Both the position numbers and the translations under genes were made by a program. Of a DNA stretch of 64,000 nucleotides, positions 44,013-54,180 are shown piece after piece. Numbering within the stretch: position 1 is the first letter of the stretch; every line of letters begins with the position of its first letter. Below the pieces are notes generated by a model that did no database searches, was not told the origin of the DNA, and saw only the letters and a program-made list of their open reading frames with translations. Origin of the DNA: Acheta domesticus. Its lineage: Eukaryota > Arthropoda > Insecta > Orthoptera > Gryllidae. The DNA lies in assembly GCA_031308135.1 (NCBI GenBank), contig JAHLJT010008756.1:105427271-105491270 (forward strand), written 5' to 3'.

Positions 44013-46171
44013 TTATGAAAGTGAATAAAATATGCCTGTAGGCTCTCTCCTAAATGTAAAAATACTTTTTCCTGCATTGTACAAATTACCTAATTTAATC
44101 CTTTTGAGATCAGTTCTGATGCCAGAAATATAACTTTTTCATGTCTATTTTTTGCCTGGATTAGTCATTCTTTAACTTATTTCAAGTGCCTAAAACGTCG
44201 ATTTTAATTCTTGTTAGTGCCTAATTTCGTAAATTTGTTGTCTATTTTAGGTGCGTAAATCAAATCTTTTTTTCTGCCTAAAATTCCGAGGTTAGTCATA
44301 ACACTCAAATTTTATCTCTCAAAAATAAAGCGTATTTCCCTTTTGTTATAGATATAAATAAAGGTGGTGATACGAGCGATTTGTATAACATGAGCCCCCT
44401 TGGTATCTTTTCATACGTAGCAAATATTCCAGGAGGAACGATTTTAACAACTAGTTTAATAATTATTTTTGCCATCGTAGCTCTGTGGTTCAGCTGTGAA
44501 TGAGAACTGATGTGAAACAGAGGTGTTGTTTTCTCGGTTCTAAAAGCTTTGGAAGGCAAGCTTTTAGCTTTTAATTTTAGTTTGAGTTCGCTTAGACCGA
44601 TTCTGATTCTTAACGAATGAAATACAATATGTGTTAACTTTTTGCCTGCCACGTGTGTTGATCTCAAAATTACGCTGCCAGGCCACGCCCTTTTTTCGCT
44701 ACTCTAAATTGCAAAAGTTGTGCATCATAATTATACATGTGGCCTCTCCTTGCGGGACAAATCTGTATCAATTTGATACTTATGGCAGTCTTAAACATTG
44801 TTTAACATTGTTTTTATGCATGCCATCTGTAATTTCGAACTATCAAAGACCGGTTTTAGTTTGCAGAATGTTAATACGGTAATAGTTGGAAAATGAGCCC
44901 CGAACTATGGTGCGTATATGCGCCCCAAACTTTAACTGGCACTACAACTTGTGTAACTATTTTTGTTTTAGAAGCCATCGAGGATCTAGGGCCAAAACAA
45001 AAAGAAACTAATGGAGCTACGGAATGGCACAGACTTCTCGTACTAGTTAGTTTCCTAATTTCTTTGGTCAGGGCTAACTTTCCGGTCGTGCCCCATCCTT
45101 TTGCCAGCTATCATCTATCGCCGCCCGAACATTTTTTTCGCATTCGCTCAATTTTTCGGTTTCTTAATGGTAGAACCGAAAAACTACTTAAAGAATATTA
45201 TTGAAGAGTAAACCTTCCTATATGGAAATTTTCGTTGAAAAATGTGGTGCCGGTTTTACGAAAATGGCGTTTAAGTGTTACTGTAAATGCGAAATTTGAA
45301 GCTTTTTCACACTATTGGGTCATTCCATGCAAAATTTCAGATTTTCTGACAGTGATTCTCAGATTTTTTTCATATTTTATTACATTAATGTACTAATGAT
45401 GAACAGTTAAAAAACAATTTATGGAATTAATATATTTAGCAGTTTAGCAACAATTACGGGTTAAACATGGACGATGACACAATATACTCAATAATGAAAA
45501 TAATTATGACGTTCAAAAATGAATAAAACTTTAAAAAAGGGCACACTATTTTGAAGATAAATGATCATATTTTAATCAGTTAATATATTAAGGATTGAGG
45601 TATTTGTTTATAATAAAAATGCTAATAAATTAAACAAATACATTTTTCTTCAAAAGTAATATTTTCTTTTCTTTCATATTTTACACACTGCAAGAAGAAC
45701 CAATAAATAACCATTCTGCAAACTGTCGCGATGGAATCTTAAAAAATGCGTAAGTTATTAAATAAAAAGTATACGCGCATTTTGCTCTTAAGGTTGAACG
45801 TCGCGTGCCATTGCCCAGCGAGGGGTGAGGCAAAGTCGTATGCAGGCGTCGCCAAGTTCATTCCCTAGGGATATCCATCGATGCCTTCGAAGGGAAACTG
45901 ACACCAGTTTACAGGCTTAGTTTTCGCGTGTCACTGTTCAATGATACATCGTGGAAGAAAATGCCAAAGATTGTGAATACGTTTAACAGACTTTGATGCT
46001 GCAATCCATTCGGACTTCAGAAGCAGCTAAAGTCGGGTGGGTGGTAAGAGAAAGATAACAGAGGCGATGCGGAAGAAAATATCAAATTTAGTGGTAGGAG
46101 AAGCAATATGCGATCTGTGTCGTCACAAAATATCCAAAATGCCTAATGCATATCTTAGTGACTCAACTGAA

Positions 46172-46287
46172 ACAATGAAGTGAAAACGTCAAGTGAAGAG
46201 GAGTACGTAGCCTCAGGAGTTGCAGAGGAACAATGAAGTGAAAACGTCAAGTGAAGAGGAGTACGTAGCCTCAGGAGTTGCAGAGGA
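46172..46287 (+). repeat. Tandem duplication of 58 bp inside the transposon gene
   Basis: ACAATGAAGTGAAAACGTC...GTTGCAGAGGA occurs at 46172-46229 and 46230-46287 without differences. Because 58 is not a multiple of three it shifts the reading frame, breaking the gene recently. Confidence 0.95.
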
Positions 46288-46680
46288 AGCCACTATCAGT
46301 AATGTAAACATTTTGAATCCTCTGGGTCAATCATCATTGTCATTGCGAAAACAAACCCGAGAGAAATCGTACGCAAGGAGAACGGTGAGTGCCGTAAATA
46401 AAGCAGTTTCTGAATTATTTCATGTGAATATGGAAAGTAATGAAGAAGAAGAAGAAGAAGAAGAAACGATGACACAATTCAAAGAAAAATTTTCAAATGT
46501 GAAAACAGCTAATGAGAAATATATGATTTTAACGTGTTTACTAAAAAGTTGGAGTAAACAAAAAATAATGGTCTAATTTGGCGTATCTCTTCATGTAGGT
46601 CGTACGGCAAAATTAACACCTCGAGAAGTAGTTTTGCGAAATCCACCATCGCGCCGCGGAGGAAAAAAGTAACGCCGAGT
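46220..46680 (+). pseudogene. Uncharacterised transposon protein
   Basis: Frame from 46220 reads ...EEEYVASGVAEEATISNVNI, SLSLRKQTREKSYARRTVSA, an acidic run of Glu, then KYMILTCLLKSWSKQKIMV. A stop follows, then a continuing frame FGVSLHVGRTAKLTPREVVL. The pattern IL-T-x-x-x-KSWS...I-x-x-FGVS...(V/G)RxAK looks like a helix-turn-helix found in uncharacterised transposon proteins of invertebrates. An upstream exon-like part near 45990-46140 (TLMLQSIRTSEAAKVGW; CDLCRHKISKMP) may belong. Broken by the 58-bp duplication and a stop. Confidence 0.5.
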
Positions 46681-48175
46681 GCTGACGAAGAGGGCTGGGC
46701 GCGGTGGCTCTAGCAGCTGAGATGAGTTCGTTTACGGAGCGCCGGTAAGATACTTATTTCATAACTTTAAAACCATTCAAGATTCCATGATGAAATTTAC
46801 AGACTGGCTGGAAAGTAGTTTCAGCAATTTTTCTTCCAAAATTCAAGAATTTAAAAATATTACATTTCCATTTATTACATTTTTTAGAATTTGTTTACTT
46901 CCTAATTGTTAAAGACTCACGGTAAAGAAAATATCTTTAGCGTAAAATTATCGTTTACATTTCTTCTACAAATAGTGTCACTTTCATATTTTTTGCTTGT
47001 TTGCAGATTATCGGAAAAAAATCATAAAGGAATGTCTACAGACTGCTAACCTAATATTTCAAGTGCCCATTGTTGCTAAACAATGGCTGATGAGACAAAA
47101 ATATTGTACCTGGTTCATGCAAGTATCATGATAAGTAAGGTGGCAAAATATTTTTAAATTCTGAGATGTAGTGTCAGATTTCCTCCTTTTTTACATGGAA
47201 TGACCCTATTGCGATTTCGAAAAACTTTATTGGAAGTCGTTTGAATCACCGCCACTCACAAATGCTATAATGTATACAAATCGCCGAAAATGTGCATATT
47301 AACAGCGTGAGAGATATTTAAAAAAAATTGCCATTGTGTAATTTTTGAAGAAACAAAATAATACAGTCAAATTAATTTTCTGTCATCTTAAAGAGTGCAA
47401 TTAGCATTACGCATACAAAAAGTTTAAAGAAAACTTTTGGAGTCGTTTCTGCAAAAATGGTATTTGAGTGTTTCTGAAAATGCAGAAATTTGAGCTCATT
47501 TTCACAAAAAAATGTTGAGTTTTCGAGAAACTTTATATGACCTAATGTAATGCACATGCACGCATAAATGCAGTAATATGAACAAATCGCCTCTAATGTA
47601 AATATTAACGACGTAAGAGACAAGTAAAAAATACATGAACTAATTATGAAGAAAAAATGTACTTGAAAGAAAAATCTCTATCTTAATTTTGTAGTTGTGG
47701 AGGAATACGCCGAAAATATTTCAGTTTCTTGCTACTTTCAAAAATTTAGATTTATCAGTGAAAATTGGACCTATGCCATCTTTATAAATGTATTTCACTT
47801 TCATTTTAGAAGAAATTTAAAAAACAAACAATTGGACCCATTTTTGAGAAAATTTTGAACATGTCCCGAGAATTTCATGTAAAGTACCCCCAAAAATTAA
47901 TGAATGGTTTTCAATATCGCAGAGCTTCAACTCAGGCCAGATCTACAAGGGTTTATTCAGTTTGGAAAAAATCGTACTCATAGTTTAGGCGCTAGTGTTG
48001 TTCACATACCAGACGGACGTATGGACATTTTGGAGGGAAAACAAATTTCGGCATCAGGGGACACCCAAAACGTGTATTTCCGTCGAAATCTCGAAATCGA
48101 TTTTCCGCAACATTACTTAACATTCTGAATACTACGTATATCACTCTGTATATACGTACATATACGAGAAAATAA

Positions 48176-48320
48176 CTAGTGCTACAGAATGGCACAGACT
48201 TTCGCGTACTAGTTAGTTTTCTAATTTCGTTGGTCCGGGCAAACTTAGTCCCACCCTTTTGCCACCTATCATGTCTCTCGGCCCAAAGTACATTTAAAAA
48301 AATTGTCCGATGTTGAAAAT
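48176..48320 (-). mobile_element. Family A Helitron 3' fragment
   Basis: CTAG at 48176-48179, the GTGC/GCAC hairpin, GACTTTCGCGTACTAGTTAG, then CTTTTGCCACCTATCATG...GGCCCAAAG as in 45030-45120. A truncated second copy lying directly beside the Helitron 45004-48170. Confidence 0.65.
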
Positions 48321-48929
48321 GAAGTTATATTTGTTTTAAAAAATAATTTAATTCATTTTTTAAGTCGAAATAAAAGTGGGGGCTCATATTATCACCTTGT
48401 ACAGTAGATTGCATTTTAATTAAAACAGTTTATTAATGTAGATTTTTAAATATATATCCTACAATCCTTATAATATGTATAAACATTTGTCATGATAATA
48501 AATAATAATTTCGATATTTCGATACATATATACGATTCACATACCATATACGATTCGATTCACTGAGAAAAATGCATCGTTGAATTTACAGTTCGAACTG
48601 TTCAAATAACAGTAGGCCTAGGGTTTGTTACCTCTGTGTTCAACTAATCTAATTAATAACATTCAATAATAATCAATGAAATAATTAACAAAATTGAAAC
48701 GGTGTATATTAAGCAGCACAATTAACTTAAAGCACGAATGAACGAATATTTTCGTGTTTATAATAGCACTCAAATTTGCCCCCCAATGAAAGTTCCGAAA
48801 TCCCGCCTCTGCACAAAGTTGACACCTACTGCCAGTCAGGAGACATAAACACATTTCAGGAAGGTGTTAACTCTATTCTGGGAATATTTTCTCATGGAAA
48901 GTAATCTGAAAACGGTGCTTATTTTAAAA

Positions 48930-49030
48930 ATGAAGAGCTTAGTGCATAAAGATGTTAACTCAATTTTTAGGTTTGCCACCAAAACTACATTTCTGAGTTT
49001 CCTATTAGTTGCTTTGCTACTTTTGATTGA
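48930..49030. repeat. Left arm of an inverted repeat flanking the P-type element
   Basis: GTTAACTCAATTTTTAGG...GAGTTTCCTATTAGTTGCTTTGCTAC is the reverse complement (diverged) of 52485-52576. The two arms are about 3.4 kb apart and the P-type element lies in the loop. Confidence 0.75.
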
Positions 49031-49336
49031 AATCACAATGTCATAAAAATACAACAAAACAACATTCAGAATTTGCCGACAGCGCACATGCTCTTCGGAC
49101 AAAAACCATAGAGGAGAGATACAACTAGAGTGCGCGTGACCCTACTGCGCATGTTTCAACATGAGGTGGTCGTATGTCACGTGACTTCGGGACACCGGCA
49201 GCTCGTGTTGTATGCGCTTGTATGTATCTTTGCGTGCTGTTTGCTGTTTCTGGTGCTACAGCGTTATTGTTTTGCGACGTTGTGGATATTGGTTCACTTC
49301 TTACGATCCACACGTGTGTGAGATTTGTTAGAAATC

Positions 49337-50997
49337 ATGGTTCAGTATTGTTGTTTTGGCTGCAACGAGAAGTACGTGAAAGAAGGAGGAGTCACGTTTC
49401 ATAGGTAGGTTATTAATTTGTTTTAATATTTTGTTATACCCTTTTAGTTGTGCGAAATAAAGATCTAGATGCTGATTCATGCATTTTCGGATGTATCATG
49501 GATGATTTTAGTGGATTTGTTGTGCATTCTAGTTTTCCTAAAGATGAAACAAGGAAGAAAGTGTGGGTGCAAAAGCTTAGGAGGGAGAATTTTACTCCTA
49601 CAAAATTTTCCAAAGTTTGTTCAAAACATTTTGAAGAAAACTTTTGATAGAGAAAAGTTTGGAGGTGTTTGGCTTAAAGCTGATGCAGTACCTATAATAT
49701 TCAATTTTCCCAAACACTTGAATAAGCAAACTGCGAGAAGAAAATCTTCTGTAAAAAGAACAACAAATGTTGGTAAGGTTATAGGAATCTTGAAATATTT
49801 TTCCGTGTAGAATTGTAATAATTAATGAGGAATGTTTTTCTGATACATTTGTCTGTTGTTTCAGCAACACAATCTAGTTCAAAGGCTTCTTCATCTGTAC
49901 CTTCTGCAGATGAGTCACACTGTGTAAATAATGACACATCATCAACTGAAAGGATTTCTGCAAGCAGAAAGCGTCCTTTGAGGTATGTGCTACTTGACTA
50001 ATATTCTCTCAACAATAGGATTCCCCACAAAACAATGAAATAGTTTCCTTACAATGTTCCTCAATGTAAATTATTCCAAAATTCTTTTTCTTTTCAAGAA
50101 GTGAAATAACAGTTTAACTTTCTGTTAAAATTCTACAATTACGTTGTATTAAAATTTTTGTCCATTTATTTATTTCATAGATATATTGGTGACTTCGTTG
50201 ATGAAGATATGGACTCTGCATTAAAAGCGAGACAAGTGTTAAAGATAGCTCGTAAACAGGTCTGTGAACAGCAAAAAAATATTGTGCATTTACGGTCTCA
50301 GAATATGATGTTCAGGAGGAAAATTTTGTCATTGGAAAATCTTCTTACTGAAATCAAAGAAAAAGCACAAATGTCTGATGATGCTCTTCACGTCTTAGAA
50401 GTGTGACTTTTAATACACTCTCAAAGTATGATCTAATTAGGAGTATTTAATTTTAAAGATCTTAAATTTAACTTGTCACATTGAATCTCTAGATGTCTAT
50501 TAGACGCATAACTAAATGAGAGTGAAAGGTGTATTTGTTGAAGTATTATGTTTGTATATGATGAACAAATTAAATGCAAATTAAGGTTGTTGATAAACAT
50601 GCAAATTAAGGTTATTGTTAATATATCTTACACATGTTATCCTTTGCACATTAGAGTGAGGGTATGAAAGACAACAAAATATACTTGTATCTGATACTTT
50701 TCTTGATTACCCTGATGAGATGTGTTGATAACGCACTTAGTTATTTTTTGTAAAGTGGTCGTTTAATGCTATTATCTTATCTTCTCATGAATGTAAATAT
50801 CTATTTTCAAAAACATTTTAATTAAAAATATCATTTATTGAATATTTTGTATTGATATCATTTATTATTTCTTTCAGACGACTCTCCCAGGTCCCAGTAA
50901 GGAATTGGTGAAGAGGTCAGTCTTTGACGAAAGAGGGCAGTATCCTCCAGATCTGAGGTCATTTGCCATGACACTGCAATTTTATTCTTCTAAAGCT
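49337..50997 (+). pseudogene. P/THAP9-type transposase gene, five exons, truncated
   Basis: DNA transposase binding element ends through a THAP domain. Exons: 49337-49404 (MVQYCCFGCNEKYVKEGG, donor GTAGGT), 49533-49772, 49865-49982, 50181-50400 and 50878-50997, all with GT/AG ends and compatible phases. Exons 1-2 form the THAP domain: C-x4-C early, FPKDETRKKVWV, FTPTKFSKVCSKHFEE, then AVPIIFNFPKH. Exon 4 (RYIGDFVDEDMDSALKARQV...) is a predicted coiled coil/leucine zipper. Exon 5 reads YPPDLRSFAMTLQFYSSKA, the helix-turn-helix start that precedes the catalytic domain. An extra T at 49642-49645 shifts the frame. A Helitron replaces what follows, so the RNase H-like catalytic core is missing. 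Confidence 0.85.
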
Positions 50998-51187
50998 TGT
51001 ACAAGAAAACGCTAAAAAACGAAAAATTAAGAAAATGACAGAAAAATGTACTTTTGGCGGTGATAGATAGCAGCTGGCAAGAAAGAGTTTGTGACATTCG
51101 GAATAGCTAGCAAAGACCCATGGAAATAGAAAACTAATACGGGAAAGTCAGAAAAAATACAAGAAATCCATTCTGTAGCACCACTAG
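50998..51187 (+). mobile_element. Family A Helitron 3' segment in the P element
   Basis: Shows AAACGAAAAATTAAGAAAATG, then CTTTTGGCGGTGATAGATAG, CAGCTGGCAAGAAAG and the end CCATTCTGTAGCACCACTAG (CTAG 51184-51187) followed by T. Only ~190 bp, so a 5'-truncated copy. It begins within or at the end of exon 5 of the THAP gene, just after FYSSKA. Confidence 0.75.
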
Positions 51188-52101
51188 TTACTAGTAAACT
51201 AGTAAATTCTTTGAAAAATATGTACTTCAGCTTTTAGGTGAAAGACCCCCCATTTCAATCAGGTTTTTGTCCAGTTTTCCTGATCCATTGAGCAAATGCT
51301 GTGATGGCCCCTTGTTTTTCTTTTGGACATAAATGTAGCTTCACTATGCCCACGTTTTCTTGAGCTTACTTGCTAGTATTTTTAGGAGTAACTGTTACTG
51401 TTTTGTTAGTAATACAAAGTAAAAAAATTAAAACCTTCAGTTTGTTGATCGATGCAAATAGGTTTTATATAACTCGGGAGGGAAAATGTCTAATGTTTGT
51501 AGTTAAAATATTGGGAAATAGCTTTTGAAGCTCAAGAAAATGAGTGCATATTGTACTTCTCCCCCATACATCACATACTGTTTTTGACTAAATAAATCAA
51601 AATATAAATCAAAGATAAAAAGCCTTTTATTTTCCTCTATAAATCCTTGAAGTATCCTTTTGATAACTTGCTATTATAAATGTTACTAATGTAATATGAA
51701 TGACTGATGAAATATCATTTTGATAACTTGCTATTATAAATGTCACTGATGTGGATCAATAGTAAAATGACTAGCATTGAGTAATAACAGAAATTCGGAT
51801 TAATGCATCCCATGGAGTTAATTTATTTTACAAATTTTTTTTATTTATAGTCCTATGTAATTGTACTTGTAAATCAGGTTTAGTGGGGTACGCTGTTGAA
51901 AGTGACAAGTTGGACAAAAATCGGAATTTTCATGTACTTAAGCAAATAGAGCAGAAAAACTTAAATTCACTTTTCTGCCATAAGCAACATTTTTAGTATT
52001 GCTTAATAAATGAGAAAATAACGCTGTAATGAACCATCTAACGTACGTATAAAAAGAAATAATTTAATGCGAGACGGGTGTTCTTACTGACGCCACCTAG
52101 C
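51188..52101. other. Non-coding remainder of the P-type element
   Basis: AT-rich DNA where the catalytic part of the transposase would be expected; no such frame is visible. It contains a partial tandem duplication with 60-bp spacing: TGATAACTTGCTATTATAAA at 51661 and 51721. Confidence 0.6.
51658..51752 (+). repeat. Short tandem repeat, 60-bp spacing
   Basis: TTTTGATAACTTGCTATTAT...AATGT(T/C)ACT(A/G)ATGT occurs twice 60 bp apart (51658-51691 and 51718-51751). Non-coding, inside the P-type element. Confidence 0.85.
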
Positions 52102-52484
52102 TGTCCCAAAGTCACGTGACACGGGCGCGAGAGATGTTGATACCCGGCCGGGCCTTCTGCGCAGCCCGGTGCGCACTCTAGTATATCTCTCCTCTATGAC
52201 AAAAACCAACAAAAATTAACTAAGAGGAAAGTGAACTCCGAAATGTTTCCGGCAACGCCACCAAGTCAATGGAGCCAACTCGTGTACCCACAATGTCTAC
52301 AAGTAGTAGACTACAAGTAGTAGACGTCGTGCGTGTACCGCTTCACGATCCCATGCAAAAAAGACCCAACACCGACTTGCTTGTAAACTCTGAGATAACA
52401 CCTTTTTTGCATGCACCGTTTCCTACGTACAATGAGTACCTTCACATCAAATATTTCGAAAAATATTGTGATTTTTATAAAAAC

Positions 52485-52576
52485 TAGTAAAGCAACTAAT
52501 AGGAAACTCCCAGAAAAGTTTTGACGATAAAAGTAAAAATCACAAAATTTTGAGTTAACACTGAGAAACTATGCAC
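52485..52576. repeat. Right arm of the inverted repeat
   Basis: AGTAAAGCAACTAATAGGAA...TTTTGAGTTAACA...TATGCACTA is the inverted counterpart of 48930-49030. Similarity continues beyond the MITE at 52579-52804 (AGCCCTTCAATTCAAGAATA). Confidence 0.75.
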
Positions 52577-52578
52577 TA

Positions 52579-52804
52579 TACTTCGGTTATTCTTTCTTGT
52601 CGCAGGGGGTGTCAATAAAATGGAATATCTCACGGTATTTCGCGTCGTTGTCGGTTGTGCCGCTAGAAGTCGCATGATCGTGACTATCGAGCAATGCTGG
52701 CGATCATGCGATACCTGGCGGCACAAAGGAGAACGACGCGAAATACCGTGAAATATTCGGTTTTATTCCCCCCCCCCGTGCGCCAAGTAAGAAAAACCGA
52801 AGTA
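52579..52804. mobile_element. Foldback MITE, TA target
   Basis: 226 bp with TA on both sides. TIR TACTTCGGTT is mirrored at the end. Nearly the whole element folds on itself: CACGGTATTTCGCGTCGTT...GGTTGTGCCGC...GCATGATCG around the centre, then the complements. A run of ten C lies near the right end. The inverted arm at 48930-49030 keeps the empty site (GCACTAAGC), confirming the borders. Confidence 0.9.
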
Positions 52805-52806
52805 TA

Positions 52807-53598
52807 AGCCCTTCAATTCAAGAATAATTAAAAATGTGAAATTATGAAATGAATAAAAATACTTCATATGAAATTAAATTGAAATTGTGCAAGCAAATAA
52901 ATATTTAAATTTATATTTACCCTCTATTTCTGTATTGTCAACGAGGTAAGTTAATCCTAAAAATAATGTTTTTCTTACTTTCTGACAATTGTATAAATAT
53001 AAAATATAATACTAAAAATATTAATGAAGATTCGCAATATAAATTACGCAGTAAAACAATTGAAAAATACGTCAGTGATTCAATCAGTCCCATCAATCAA
53101 ACACATGAGTCATTATATTTGTTGTAATAATGATATTACGAAAATACTGAAGAAGAGATGAACAAATTTCAAAACTAAAAATTATGAATGTTATTTTTTT
53201 TCACTGGACACAAATTATTTAAAAATCCACTAAAACGCATAGAAAAATCAGAAATGTGACTATTTGAACATTTGAATGTACAAACCAAATATTTACTTTG
53301 AGCATTGTTGCCTTTCATTCTCCGTTTTCTAGTTTCTTCCAACAAGGAGTTAACAGCTTTCACATTTGACGATCCCTCATTGCACTGTTGTGGAAAAAAG
53401 ATAACTTAATATAGTATTCGAAAAGTAATATTTTTTTGTATTAACTCTTTCATAATGGGCAATTAATTGTTAAAATAGGATATGTAATGAAAGTTATTTT
53501 TACATCAGTTATTTTAAATAATTATGTAATAAAAGTAAAATGACATTTACCAAAAATATTAATGCCAGCATGCGTAACCTCTCTATAAAAAAATTATA
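52807..53598. other. Unassigned AT-rich DNA
   Basis: Very AT-rich; begins as continuation of the inverted-repeat arm. No gene or clear element end. Confidence 0.5.
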
Positions 53599-53628
53599 CA
53601 AGACCATCTTCAATTGAAGATGGTCTTG
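53599..53628. repeat. Perfect 30-bp palindrome
   Basis: CAAGACCATCTTCAA followed immediately by its exact reverse complement, no spacer. It could extrude as a cruciform or be the remnant of a foldback element. No coding or TIR context. Confidence 0.95.
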
Positions 53629-54069
53629 AATTATATTATAATGACCGCATTATAATGCATATGTTTATACATCATAGTAGCTGGGGTGTTAATGTTTTGT
53701 TGCAACAGAAACCAAATGAAATGGAAATTTGCCATTATTTTTTCCAAGTTTTTCATCTATGTATTCGTGTCAAATATTCATTAAAAATTGTTTTATGTAA
53801 CTAAGAAATTATTTAATGGTCTGCAGATCCCAATTCATCGGGGAGATTATAAATTTTCTACTGTAGAAAATACCCTCTCCATAGAAGTGAGGTTCTGTCT
53901 CACCAATCGTATCAAGGTGTGCATATTTGATTAATTTTATTCGTACTAATTATAACGTATAATTTGATTAATTTTATATTAAATATATTTATAATAGTAT
54001 AAATATATAATTTATATTTATATTAAGTTTTATATAATAGTTTGATTAATTTTTATAATATTTAATACA

Positions 54070-54180
54070 TAATTTACCAATTAAGTCTTCGCGTTTTATG
54101 CTTTTCAACTATCGTTCACGCATAAGTTTATTTTTCAGGAATTTGTGATACGGCATCACAATTCTTTGAAGTAAAACATA
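54070..54180 (-). pseudogene. THAP-type exon remnant
   Basis: Minus-strand text MPYHKFLKN...SIKREDLIGKLC parallels MPYHRLPRN...RIHREDLIGK at 37465-37591, and both are followed by GGTAAATTATRTATTWAAT. It is damaged by stops and shifts. It shows a THAP transposon family with at least two copies here. Confidence 0.5.

Larger units (their letters stand above)
45317..47206 (+). mobile_element. DNA transposon, TATT target, superfamily unknown
   Basis: 1,890 bp with TSD TATT (45313-45316, 47207-47210) and perfect 13-bp TIRs GGGTCATTCCATG, with weaker inverted similarity for another ~20 bp (AAATCTGACA). One partly open gene lies in the middle. TSD length 4 excludes Tc1, hAT, piggyBac and P; candidates with 4-bp targets are Sola1- or Chapaev-like groups. 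I cannot assign it from the protein piece. Confidence 0.9.
45004..48170 (-). mobile_element. Family A Helitron inside the hAT element
   Basis: Minus orientation. The 3' end is at 45008-45028 (GTGC/GCAC hairpin, CTAG worn to CTAA by strand). The body has GGCGGCGATAGATGATAGCTG and spaced GGAGTCGTTTCTG(C/A) blocks, and the family start region lies around 47880-48130. The 5' end near 48166 reads TCTCGTATATGTACG on that strand. It is interrupted by the 1.9 kb transposon at 45317-47206; without that it is about 1.3 kb. Confidence 0.75.
42904..48811 (+). mobile_element. hAT transposon, 5.9 kb, perfect TSD
   Basis: Bounded by CACAAAGT at 42896-42903 and 48812-48819 (perfect 8-bp TSD) and by TIRs CAGAGGCGGGATT, inverted at the right end (AATCCCGCCTCTG), the CAGNGGCGG form of hAT ends. 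G-runs follow the left TIR, and a C-run lies inside the right one. Much of its length is later insertions: a minus-strand Helitron (45004-48170) holding a DNA transposon (45317-47206). Only a trace of transposase is recognisable. Confidence 0.95.
49107..52198 (+). mobile_element. P-superfamily transposon with THAP transposase
   Basis: 3,092 bp. Perfect 8-bp TSD ACAAAAAC (49099-49106, 52199-52206). TIRs are CATAGAGGAGAGATA followed on both sides by ACTAGAGTGCGC after a 1-2 base difference. A subterminal inverted repeat GTCACGTGACTTCGGGACA lies at 49176-49194, and inverted with one mismatch at 52102-52120; P elements have comparable internal repeats. An 8-bp target, CA...TG ends and a THAP-type transposase together define the P superfamily. 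Later damaged by a Helitron at about 50998-51187 and probably by loss of the catalytic exons. Confidence 0.95.

Noticed and set aside
44305..44667. 120-codon minus-strand frame inside the hAT element
   Set aside because: No domain, biased Lys/Leu composition, antisense to nothing recognisable; likely chance.
49125..49404. Frames of 62-76 codons at the start of the P-type element
   Set aside because: They lie in the GC-rich terminal region; the 49174-49404 frame overlaps the true first THAP exon in a different frame.
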